Assembly: GCA_902591645.1 (NCBI GenBank)
Contig: CACJBM010000055.1
Span: 1-15,344 of the forward strand
DNA length: 15,344 nucleotides
Reading direction: 5' to 3'
Source: an uncultured Verrucomicrobiota bacterium
Lineage (GTDB): Bacteria > Verrucomicrobiota > Verrucomicrobiae > Verrucomicrobiales > DEV007
Positions 1 through 6,779 of this stretch are shown one piece after another. Below the pieces are notes generated by a model. That model was not told the DNA's origin. It saw only the letters and a list, made by a program, of their open reading frames with translations, and did not search any database. How positions within the stretch are numbered: the stretch's first letter is position 1; every line of letters starts with the position of its first letter. Position numbers and translations under genes: made by a program.

Positions 1-2867
1 GTTGTTCCAGCCCCTTCACCATCACTCCCGTAACCAAGTTCCGAAGGGCCACTGGGCCATGCTGAATCATCGAAGTTCTCAGCCCTCCATGCACTTCCCT
101 GATTAGTACCATTATCTAGATACCGCCAACGGTAGCCACTGGAAATGTACGTGACAGGAGCAGGACCTCCTCCTCCAAAACTTGCAATTTGCGCATCAGG
201 ATTCACTGCACCTCCTGACAACCTCGGATCTGTTCCATCCGTTGTATAATAGATGGTGTCCGAGTCAGTTGCCATAGTCAACGCAGTGTCAGATGACACT
301 GATCCTCCGTGTTGACTAAATACTGGCGCAATAATCTCAGGATACATGCCCGCTGATCGGAACCTACCAATCATTGTATTAGTGAGATTAGGGAAGTGGC
401 TATTAATCAGATTCTGTTGATAATCTAGCCAGCTCTGATATTCACGGAACCGGTTCCCCCAACGAGCAGACTCAGCAATGAATCCAAGACGAGCCTCATC
501 GACCCTCTTTTGCAATCGGGCAATGTTGCGAGCTGGCGTCAGTACTCCATCATTGAAAAAGTGCATGTGAATCCTATCAGCAAGAAGCATCGCATAGTCC
601 GGATTTCGATTTATTAGGCTCGAACTCATCAAGTTTAGCGGGCCTGATGTACTCACTGAATGTCCTGGGCTCCTGAGAAACCCGTCCGCGTCTTTCATTT
701 GAAAACGGAAAGGCTGACCCTGAGCTTTAGATCCTAATAATCTGACTTCACTTTCCGAATTACCACTGACCCATAGCAACATAAAATCGATCAGATTTGC
801 ATAATCGATATGATTTTCGTTAAATGCCCATGCATTGGAACCAGAAGCCAGTTGCTTAGCCTCATTCCAAAGCACTCCATTACCGTCGTAAACTTTTTCA
901 TCATTGCGAAACCCGTCATTAAGATTAACCGCATCATAATCTGACTTGGGACCTCCAAAGTAACTCGAGGCCATGTCCGCATTCCATCGTTCACGCAAAT
1001 GATACTGACCCCAGTAATCCCCATTCAGATAAACATGAACGAATCTGCCATGCGGAGCGAGGTTACCCATTTCAAGCATTGAATCATCAGTGAATCGGTT
1101 TGACATATAAGCACCGCGTGACTGCATGTCGTGAGAACCGCTTCGTAAATCCATGACATCGAATCGGTCTGTTGGCGGATAGTGCTTGTAGTTAAAACCA
1201 TCAAACATCGGATAGTTCAATTTAGTAGCACCATACTGAGAGCGAAAACCAATCCGAAAGCTCTTCTTACGAAAGTTCGTATAATAACCTCCAAAATGCT
1301 TCAATCCCCCATCTTCCTGAAAGCCAGGTGTTCCGTCGGGGAAAATCATCTCAACAGAAGCCGGTGACTCACTACGAATGTTGCCAGAACTTTCGTTCAT
1401 GAAGGGGCTCGGGTCATCAGTAACTATAGAGACTGTAGGTACCGACTTAAGAGAATTAATCATCTGCGGGCCAAACGTTTGTGACTGCGTTACCGATGTA
1501 CGCATGCGCGACTGATCCACTACGTCCTCGGGAAAAAGATAAGTCTGCGTATCAATGTTAGTCGGGCGAGATCCGGGCAAATACGCAATGGCTCGCACGA
1601 CAGTAGTTCTAGTCACTCTAATTGGTCCTGCATATAGACTCCCTCGATTCGGAGAAGGATCGGTACCATCAAGAGTATACCTAATTTTCGCACCTTCGGT
1701 TGAACTCGTTATCTCAAGATCAAAAGATTCCTCAAAAAAACCGCGATCAACACTAAATTGAGTATCTCCAACAAAACCTTCAAAAGTATCACCATTGTAT
1801 CCCCTAGGTGATGGCACTGCCAAATAACCGGGACCCCCGAGAGAGGGATCTGTAATCTTTTTACCGCGGAACTCCGCAGCGATAAGCATATCTGAGCTTG
1901 TGATACCGCCATTGAGCCCGTGAATAGCTAAGACGTTTTTACCTTCATTTAAAAGATAAGCAAAAGAAGTAACATTAAAATCCTGAAACTCTACCGCTTC
2001 ATTGTCTGAGTGATCTGACGTGGCCTCCGAATCCCAAGTCAACCCTCCAGGCGCATTAGCGTCAGCAATTAAAGTATCATTTAAGTAAGCAACAAATCCA
2101 TCATCATACTTCATCTTAAGAATCAATTCAGTAACGGAAGCAGGGTCATTGACTTCAAAAGTCGCACGGATATACACCGAGTTATTAACTCCATTAAGAG
2201 CATTCCCAAGATTACCATCATTACCAAATTGATTGGAATATGTGGAGTTCTCGTCATAGCCAATTCCCATCCGAGCTGAATCCCAATCCGCATCGGAAAA
2301 TTCAATCCCAGTCCAGTCATTCCCAAGCGAATCATTTGAAGGGACTAGCACTTTAACTTCTTGCTGAGACCCGATGAGGACAGTGGGGACCAAACCCCCG
2401 CCCTGCATGAGGCCATAAGAAATATCTTCATACTGAACCGGAAGAGGAGCATCACCGGATCCAAACTCAGCTACTATTGTATTACCATCAGATTCAACTA
2501 GCGCAAGGTACTCACCTTTACCCGAAAGTTTAAAATTGGTATGCAATTCAGTCCTTGGGTCCCGGCGATCCTTCTCCGAAGCAAATATCAAGAGAAACCC
2601 ACTATTAGATATTTCAATAGATGGAAATTTCCACTTCGTTAATGCACCAGAATCATCAGTTAGAAAATATCCGTCAAGACTCACAGGCTCGGACCCGGAA
2701 TTGAATATTTCAATCCAGTCAGATGCATCACCATCCTCATCCTCAATGGACTCATTATTGTTAGCCATAAATTCAGTGATATGAAGAGCCCCTTCCAAGG
2801 ATGAACATGAAAGAAAGATCACTGAGAGAACTTTAAAAAAGACAACTATTATTGGAAGCGGCTTCAT
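1..2867 (-). CDS. Secreted lamin-tail / CotH-kinase family protein (partial, C-terminus off the left edge)
   Basis: I translated this frame from ATG at 2867 to the edge: 955 codons without a stop, so the gene continues beyond base 1. The N-terminus (MKPLPIIVVFFKVLSVIFLS) is an export signal; Cys21 sits in FLSC, a non-canonical lipobox, so lipoprotein anchoring is possible but unproven. Residues about 28-137 form a lamin-tail domain (HITEFMANN, DWIEIFN). About 173-336 is a jelly-roll-like region (DDGFVAYLN). About 376-445 is a chitobiase C-terminal-like segment (YTLDGTDPS). About 475-830 is a CotH-like kinase region, with YLNGDYWGQYHLRERW from Y613 and KDADGFL (D726, D728) as likely metal ligands. 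A second TDGTDP segment lies at about 860-900, and a second jelly-roll start reaches the edge. Such giants are common in secreted proteomes of Verrucomicrobiota. Substrate unknown. No Shine-Dalgarno sequence is seen before the start. Confidence 0.9.
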   Translation of the reverse strand, partial: MKPLPIIVVFFKVLSVIFLSCSSLEGALHITEFMANNNESIEDEDGDASDWIEIFNSGSEPVSLDGYFLTDDSGALTKWKFPSIEISNSGFLLIFASEKDRRDPRTELHTNFKLSGKGEYLALVESDGNTIVAEFGSGDAPLPVQYEDISYGLMQGGGLVPTVLIGSQQEVKVLVPSNDSLGNDWTGIEFSDADWDSARMGIGYDENSTYSNQFGNDGNLGNALNGVNNSVYIRATFEVNDPASVTELILKMKYDDGFVAYLNDTLIADANAPGGLTWDSEATSDHSDNEAVEFQDFNVTSFAYLLNEGKNVLAIHGLNGGITSSDMLIAAEFRGKKITDPSLGGPGYLAVPSPRGYNGDTFEGFVGDTQFSVDRGFFEESFDLEITSSTEGAKIRYTLDGTDPSPNRGSLYAGPIRVTRTTVVRAIAYLPGSRPTNIDTQTYLFPEDVVDQSRMRTSVTQSQTFGPQMINSLKSVPTVSIVTDDPSPFMNESSGNIRSESPASVEMIFPDGTPGFQEDGGLKHFGGYYTNFRKKSFRIGFRSQYGATKLNYPMFDGFNYKHYPPTDRFDVMDLRSGSHDMQSRGAYMSNRFTDDSMLEMGNLAPHGRFVHVYLNGDYWGQYHLRERWNADMASSYFGGPKSDYDAVNLNDGFRNDEKVYDGNGVLWNEAKQLASGSNAWAFNENHIDYANLIDFMLLWVSGNSESEVRLLGSKAQGQPFRFQMKDADGFLRSPGHSVSTSGPLNLMSSSLINRNPDYAMLLADRIHMHFFNDGVLTPARNIARLQKRVDEARLGFIAESARWGNRFREYQSWLDYQQNLINSHFPNLTNTMIGRFRSAGMYPEIIAPVFSQHGGSVSSDTALTMATDSDTIYYTTDGTDPRLSGGAVNPDAQIASFGGGGPAPVTYISSGYRWRYLDNGTNQGSAWRAENFDDSAWPSGPSELGYGSDGEGAGT

Positions 2868-3035
2868 ATGATTTGAATCCGAATTTAACCTTGCGGTATT
2901 GGAAGCATCTAAACCTAATATTGCTCCTAATTAATGAACAATACAAGCCCAGTTATTTTTTAGTCATGATTTAATGTTCATGGATCTTTAATTAGCTTTA
3001 AGTAGAGGTTAAATTTAATACAATAAGAACACCTG
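2868..3035. promoter_or_regulatory. Divergent intergenic region between the CotH and hydrolase genes
   Basis: These 168 AT-rich bases must carry the promoters of both the leftward CotH gene (start 2867) and the rightward hydrolase (start 3036). I found no convincing -35/-10 pair and no Shine-Dalgarno sequence ahead of either ATG. The call rests on gene orientation alone. Confidence 0.5.
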
Positions 3036-4277
3036 ATGAAAAACCTTATCCTCTTAATAGTTGCACTGACTACTGCTCCATTCATTGCCAAAGCAAACGA
3101 CTGGACACCAGCACTGGATCCAACAAAAGCCGAGGGTCTAATTGACAGTGAAAGGAATCTCGAAGTGTACCGGCACGGCATAAAAAAAGAGTGGGGATAC
3201 AAAGCTCCTCAAGAAGACACCTTCATTGTCATTCATCCAAAAACAAAACGTGAAAATGCTCCCTTATACGTTGTCTTGCATTCTGCAGGACACGACGTTT
3301 TCTCCTGCGTGAAATGCACAAAGCAAGTTGGCAATCATGACATCTATCATTCACCTGATAATTTCTATGCCCTCTATGTCGATTGCAGGGCAAATAGAGG
3401 AGATTGGTGGTGGGGAGGAATGCATGCCAGAGATGCTAAGCTTACCAAGAAGAATTCAGGATTGAATCCAATGCCGGCCGAGCATCGCGTCATAGACACC
3501 GTGAAATGGGTCATAGATAAATATAAAATTGATCCTGAAAGAGTCTACTTGTCCGGGAACTCGATGGGAGGGAGTGGAACTTTGGGAATTGGCCTGCGCA
3601 ATGGAGATATCTTCGCTGCCATCAAAGCCAATGTTCCGGCCGGCATTGAACATGCTTCCGAAAGAATGGGCTTCACGCATAAATCTTTGATCAATTATGC
3701 TGATCCTCCGATAACAATTAATTACTCTGCACAAAATGATGGCTGGTCATCTGGTCATGACCGGTTCGTGAAGGCCATGAATGATAGGAGGTATCCACTA
3801 TATTTTTACTGGGGCCCTTTCGGCCATGCCAACAATCACGCGCGCATCATGAAGGTAAATGATTTAATTAATTCCTTTGATTGGTTGAGCATCAGGAAAA
3901 ATGAAGCCTACGTGGCCTTCTCCAATGCTTCCTGCAATGACAAATTACCGTGGCCAGATAACAGGTCCGATAAAAGCTCAGGTCAAGTCAATGCATTCTT
4001 TAGATGGAAAATTATAAGCGATGAAGCAAATAAGATTACATTATCACTTCACCTCACAAGCCCCACGAATTTGAAAACGGAATTTTCTATCCCTGAAGAA
4101 GCGATCACTGATATCTCCATAAGGAGAATTCAAAAGATGAAAGTAGCACCAGAAGATACACTTAATTGGCATTATGGTGAATCAAAAGGCAAAGTGAAAG
4201 CTGGTCCATGGGGATTAATTACCATTCCCAAGCTGGCAATCTCCGCTGAACCGAAGACATTAACCATTGGCAAGTAG
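3036..4277 (+). CDS. Secreted alpha/beta-hydrolase (esterase / prolyl-oligopeptidase-like)
   Basis: A 413-residue protein with a signal peptide (MKNLILLIVALTTAPFIAKA, cleavage likely before N21), so periplasmic or secreted. The nucleophile elbow GNSMGGSG gives Ser176 as catalytic nucleophile. The order is right for Asp235 (SAQNDGW) and His264 (FGHANNH) to complete the triad, but those two are inferred. LYVVLHSAGHD near residues 77-87 fits the strand and oxyanion loop before the elbow. A Trp-rich stretch (DWWWGG) and a CVKC pair are notable. About residues 300-413 form a beta-rich extra C-terminal domain. The fold fits feruloyl or acetyl esterases, PHB-depolymerase-like esterases and peptidases, and the substrate cannot be chosen from sequence. 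It is transcribed alone, divergent from the CotH gene and convergent with the YHS-like gene 51 bp downstream. Confidence 0.82.
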   Translation: MKNLILLIVALTTAPFIAKANDWTPALDPTKAEGLIDSERNLEVYRHGIKKEWGYKAPQEDTFIVIHPKTKRENAPLYVVLHSAGHDVFSCVKCTKQVGNHDIYHSPDNFYALYVDCRANRGDWWWGGMHARDAKLTKKNSGLNPMPAEHRVIDTVKWVIDKYKIDPERVYLSGNSMGGSGTLGIGLRNGDIFAAIKANVPAGIEHASERMGFTHKSLINYADPPITINYSAQNDGWSSGHDRFVKAMNDRRYPLYFYWGPFGHANNHARIMKVNDLINSFDWLSIRKNEAYVAFSNASCNDKLPWPDNRSDKSSGQVNAFFRWKIISDEANKITLSLHLTSPTNLKTEFSIPEEAITDISIRRIQKMKVAPEDTLNWHYGESKGKVKAGPWGLITIPKLAISAEPKTLTIGK

Positions 4278-4328
4278 GACAAACCCTTAATGAATTTAAA
4301 AGCAGGAATACCGGTAAATTTTAGCCCC

Positions 4329-4796
4329 TTAACTCTTCTTTGCTTTATTGCCTGGCAACTGAGGAAGTAATCCTTCTTCAAGAGCTTTAGATAGATACTT
4401 TTCTGGCGACTTATTCCACTTACGCAATGCCGACTTATTGTACAGATAAACTGTCTTACCCTCGATCTTAACAGTTGGCGAATCAGGAGTCACTACACGC
4501 TCGTTGTATATCGGGCACATCCTCTGTTCAAGTAGTTCAACTTTATCAAGGCCAAGCTTTTCATCCATCCCAGCAAATTGAGGAAGGAGCTTTGGCATAG
4601 CTTTTATGATATACTTAGGATTCTTATTCCATATCTTGACGCAAGTCGCGCAACAGAAGAATACTTTTTTACCCTCAAATTCAACAACCTCTTCTTGATC
4701 AATTTCATCACCGACCATGATGGGACAGACCTTATTATCTGCCTGCAAGGCATTGATGAAAATGAACGGAAAAGAAGCAATTAATAATGTTTTCAT
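4329..4796 (-). CDS. Exported protein with duplicated YHS/TRASH-like metal-binding module
   Basis: A 155-residue protein with a signal peptide (MKTLLIASFPFIFINALQA). It contains two tandem copies of one module. Copy 1 (about 22-75) starts CPIM (Cys24) and has KVFFCCATCVKIWNKNPKY with Cys48, Cys49 and Cys52, then ends in LLPQF. Copy 2 (about 92-147) starts CPIY (Cys94) and has TVYLYNKSALRKWNKSPEKY, then LLPQL. The aligned positions of Cys48/49/52 are Tyr, Asn and Ala, so copy 2 keeps the fold signature but lacks the cysteine cluster. YHS/TRASH-type modules bind soft metals such as copper; the metal here is not determined. It lies 134 bp downstream of the AraC gene on the same strand, so cotranscription is possible. 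I see no Shine-Dalgarno sequence. Confidence 0.72.
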   Translation of the reverse strand: MKTLLIASFPFIFINALQADNKVCPIMVGDEIDQEEVVEFEGKKVFFCCATCVKIWNKNPKYIIKAMPKLLPQFAGMDEKLGLDKVELLEQRMCPIYNERVVTPDSPTVKIEGKTVYLYNKSALRKWNKSPEKYLSKALEEGLLPQLPGNKAKKS

Positions 4797-4930
4797 GAGA
4801 TTTTTTGTATTTAATTTAAAAAAATTTACAGTTTTGTTTAAATGAGGACTAATGACGAAATGTTATTTATTTGTGCTCTCTTAACTAATAGAGAAGGAAC
4901 CCGATCAGGGTGTAATTAGATATACGGTTC

Positions 4931-5893
4931 TTATAAACTCCTAGCGTATTTGCTCGGACTCACACCAATCACTCCCCTAAACGCCCTTGCGAAATGACTC
5001 AGACTTTGGTAACCCACTTCGAGAGAAGCTTCACTCACATTTAACCTTCCTGATGAAAGCAATCCACAAGCTTTATTTATTCTTAGTTTCCTCAAATATA
5101 TACTGAGTGTCATTCCTGTCTCTGCAGCAAATAAACGTGAAAGATAATGCGGGCTGCAAGCACATGATTTTGCAACGGAATTCAGATCCAGTGGACTCTG
5201 GAGATTATCACTAAGATACTCTTTGGCTTTTTCCACCCTCTCTAGAACAGCTCTCTTCTGTCGAGAACAGAAAAACTCCTTACCATCGCGACTATCTACA
5301 TAGCTCCATTCAGCCAACATTTCTAATGCCTTCGATTTGAACCATAAGCTTGAAGCCGTTCCACTAATGGACGGATTCGCTACCGACTCCGCAATAACAC
5401 GTTCCTCCGGACGAAGAAATTCTCTCAAAATAAATGGAGTTTCCCCTTCTACGGGATCATTCTCAAAAATCATTGATGATAAACCTGCCCTAATATGTTC
5501 TTTATCATTTCCAAGAATTGACCTAAGAAAAGAAGCTGTAAATCTAAGATTAACAAAGCGTTGACGCCCCTTCTTGTGGAAGCAATCAATTTTACCATAC
5601 GGAGCAACTTGCATCGCAATTATCATGTTCGGAAAGTACTCCTCAGTGACACCAGCAGTTCCGATGGTTCCCGATCCCTCAAGACACACTCGAAGTAAGA
5701 GTCCCGCATCATCGGAATGACACGCATACTCAATGTCCTTATTGATATCAGCCTCAATGGCAGAAAAAATAAATTCATCACACCCTGAATCTTCATTAAC
5801 AACTTCTACACGCCATCCTTTCTTGGCGCTCATCCATGGACTGGAATCTTCCAATTTAATTGAGTCCTTTAGTTCTTCTTTTGGATAAATCAT
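4931..5893 (-). CDS. AraC-family transcriptional regulator, probably iron-responsive
   Basis: A 320-residue protein without signal peptide or membrane segment, so cytoplasmic. The C-terminal 100 residues are a typical AraC/XylS DNA-binding domain. The first helix-turn-helix is at about 235-260 (LNSVAKSCACSPHYLSRLF), the second at about 285-308 (VSEASLEVGYQSLSHFARAF), followed by the family's closing GVSPSKYAR. The N-terminal 200 residues are beta-rich and would be the sensor domain. Their layout resembles regulators of the PchR type that control siderophore receptors, but I cannot assign the ligand. A near-consensus Fur box lies 85-104 bp upstream of the ATG and a weaker copy 18-36 bp upstream, supporting iron control. 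Typical members sit beside a TonB-dependent receptor; here only a short C-terminal remnant of one is visible (6505-6549). Confidence 0.88.
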   Translation of the reverse strand: MIYPKEELKDSIKLEDSSPWMSAKKGWRVEVVNEDSGCDEFIFSAIEADINKDIEYACHSDDAGLLLRVCLEGSGTIGTAGVTEEYFPNMIIAMQVAPYGKIDCFHKKGRQRFVNLRFTASFLRSILGNDKEHIRAGLSSMIFENDPVEGETPFILREFLRPEERVIAESVANPSISGTASSLWFKSKALEMLAEWSYVDSRDGKEFFCSRQKRAVLERVEKAKEYLSDNLQSPLDLNSVAKSCACSPHYLSRLFAAETGMTLSIYLRKLRINKACGLLSSGRLNVSEASLEVGYQSLSHFARAFRGVIGVSPSKYARSL

Positions 5894-5910
5894 TTTTTAA
5901 CAATTCGCTT

Positions 5911-5929
5911 TGAAATGATACTCATTGCC
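5911..5929. promoter_or_regulatory. Second, weaker Fur-like palindrome
   Basis: The core AATGATACTCATT is a perfect 5-bp inverted repeat (AATGA/TCATT) around TAC. The 19-mer matches the Fur consensus at 13 positions. It sits just 18-36 bp upstream of the AraC ATG, where bound repressor would block transcription. Alone it would be weak evidence; together with the strong box 50 bp upstream it suggests a two-site operator. Confidence 0.4.
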
Positions 5930-5978
5930 CAACCCTCTTCTGTTGATAATTAGGACGACTACTCTAATAAAGATAACT

Positions 5979-5997
5979 GGTAATGAGAATCATTATC
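5979..5997. promoter_or_regulatory. Fur box, near consensus
   Basis: GGTAATGAGAATCATTATC matches the classical 19-bp Fur consensus GATAATGATAATCATTATC at 17 of 19 positions. Read as the 7-1-7 form (TGATAATnATTATCA) at 5984-5998 it matches 13 of 14 fixed positions. It lies 85-104 bp upstream of the AraC start, between two minus-strand genes, so the AraC gene is the evident target. Binding by Fur is inferred from the match. Confidence 0.75.
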
Positions 5998-6085
5998 AGT
6001 TATAATTGCTCAAATAAACTTAAACCGCAACAAAAATATAAATCAGCTTAATTATAGTAATTTGAGCATATTTTGATCAATTAGC

Positions 6086-6313
6086 TCACTTCAAAAATGA
6101 AAGTATAATAGATTTTGCCTTCTCTTTCCTAAGGCCTTCGTCAGGAGTGTCTTTAATTAGACTGAATAAAGCTCGGTACAGCGGTGATCCATCCACTTCC
6201 TTATGTAGAGAGAATGTTGTAATTGCCTTAGCCTCAGATAGTCCAAACGATACTAGGCAAAGAATCGAAAATGAGGCTTTGGTTAGTTTCCCCTGCGAAC
6301 GTAATGTTTTCAT
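6086..6313 (-). CDS. Small hypothetical exported protein (doubtful)
   Basis: A 75-residue reading frame beginning MKTLRSQGKLTKASFSILCL and continuing to SEAKA, which reads as a signal peptide with a basic n-region, hydrophobic core and AKA cleavage site. The mature part is about 45 residues, charged, without cysteines or a motif I recognise. The frame stays open upstream to an ATG at 6409, which would add 32 mostly polar residues in front of the signal and hide it; I therefore prefer the start at 6313. There is no Shine-Dalgarno sequence at either start. It lies between the Fur box region and the receptor remnant on the same strand, so it could be a survivor of that locus or a non-coding accident. 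Confidence 0.4.
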   Translation of the reverse strand: MKTLRSQGKLTKASFSILCLVSFGLSEAKAITTFSLHKEVDGSPLYRALFSLIKDTPDEGLRKEKAKSIILSFLK

Positions 6314-6437
6314 TTTTTTGTTTATTGATTGTTGCAATTTTTTTAACAAGACCGTGTTAACTGTTACGGTCTGTTTCTTGAGACGAAGATCTGATGTATT
6401 AAGATTCATTATTCTTAAATTTTATGTATCTATGGCG

Positions 6438-6453
6438 GAATAAGGACTTATTC
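6438..6453. repeat. Short palindrome GAATAAG-GA-CTTATTC
   Basis: Seven-base inverted arms separated by two bases; the outer GCG (6434-6437 region) and CGC can also pair across one bulged base. The loop is too tight and there is no T-run in either direction for a standard intrinsic terminator. It lies about 50 bp past the stop of the receptor remnant, so it could be a leftover terminator stem or a protein-binding palindrome. Confidence 0.35.
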
Positions 6454-6504
6454 GCTATCGTCGGCTTGCTTAAAGTTTGCTCCGAATTGACACGTCCTAC
6501 GTTT

Positions 6505-6549
6505 CTAAAACGCCATACGAACACCGACCATGAAGTTTCGTCCTAGCGC
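6505..6549 (-). pseudogene. Remnant of a TonB-dependent receptor C-terminus
   Basis: Reading leftward, the 14 codons between a TAA (6550-6552) and a TAG (6505-6507) encode ALGRNFMVGVRMAF followed by the stop. The pattern G-R-N/T-F-x-h-G-V-R-h-x-F-stop is the usual last beta-strand of TonB-dependent outer-membrane receptors, which end in an aromatic residue for barrel assembly. No other part of a receptor is visible upstream in any frame, so at most the extreme 3' end survives. It sits close to a Fur box and an AraC gene, where a siderophore receptor would be expected. The match is short, so chance remains possible. Confidence 0.45.
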
Positions 6550-6551
6550 TT

Positions 6552-6605
6552 AATTGCTCAGCTATTCACTTCAGAACAATTATTTAATTTAAATTGCCCA
6601 GCTAT
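6552..6605. repeat. Direct repeat pair AATTGCYCAGCTAT
   Basis: AATTGCTCAGCTAT at 6552-6565 and AATTGCCCAGCTAT at 6592-6605 differ at one position and are spaced exactly 40 bp start to start, about four helical turns. They lie upstream of the DUF1592 gene and directly beside the receptor remnant. They could be an activator's paired half-sites or the scar of a deletion. Function unknown. Confidence 0.4.
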
Positions 6606-6611
6606 ATAGAA

Positions 6612-6640
6612 TTGAATCAAGTACGCTATTCGCGTAATAA
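6612..6640 (+). promoter_or_regulatory. Weak candidate promoter for the DUF1592-DUF1552 pair
   Basis: TTGAAT (6612-6617), a 17-bp spacer and TAATAA (6635-6640) resemble a -35/-10 pair, with four and three matches to the sigma-70 hexamers. The spacer contains the palindrome TACGC-TATTC-GCGTA (6622-6636). It is placed 140 bp before the preferred start. In such AT-rich DNA a match of this quality is weak. Confidence 0.22.
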
Positions 6641-6779
6641 ATAAAGTAACTCCACTGAAAATCAGGGAAAGAGAATCCCAGATGGCATTAAAGTTAAAAA
6701 TAAAAGGCAGACTCTAGCATTGAGGGATAATAAAGAAAATTCCTCAATACTCAAAAATGAGTCTAATATATATAATCTA

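Larger units (their letters stand above)
6314..6779. other. AT-rich stretch without an intact gene
   Basis: About 466 bases. It holds the 14-codon TonB-receptor-like remnant (6505-6549), a short palindrome (6438-6453), a pair of 14-bp direct repeats (6552-6565 and 6592-6605) and the upstream region of the DUF1592 gene. Reading frames here are short and show nothing recognisable. It looks like decayed intergenic DNA left after loss of a gene. Confidence 0.55.

Noticed and set aside
791..2335. Several 60-77 codon frames on both strands
   Set aside because: They lie inside the continuous 955-codon lamin-tail/CotH frame and have no recognisable content.
4278..4328. Possible bidirectional terminator between convergent genes
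   Set aside because: I found no stable stem followed by a T-run here, nor in 10550-10584.
4172..4381. 69-codon minus-strand frame across the convergent 3' ends
   Set aside because: Overlaps the ends of two well-supported genes and has no motif.
6007..6068. Nine-base inverted repeat TGCTCAAAT / ATTTGAGCA with 44 bases between
   Set aside because: Arms are AT-rich and far apart; chance is likely in this AT-rich gap.
6147..6443. 98-codon plus-strand frame opposite the small exported protein
   Set aside because: No signal, domain or ribosome site; it overlaps the antisense of a frame with a better signal peptide.
6720..6779. TTG start at 6720 for the DUF1592 gene
   Set aside because: It would put 20 polar residues before the signal peptide; the ATG at 6780 fits better.
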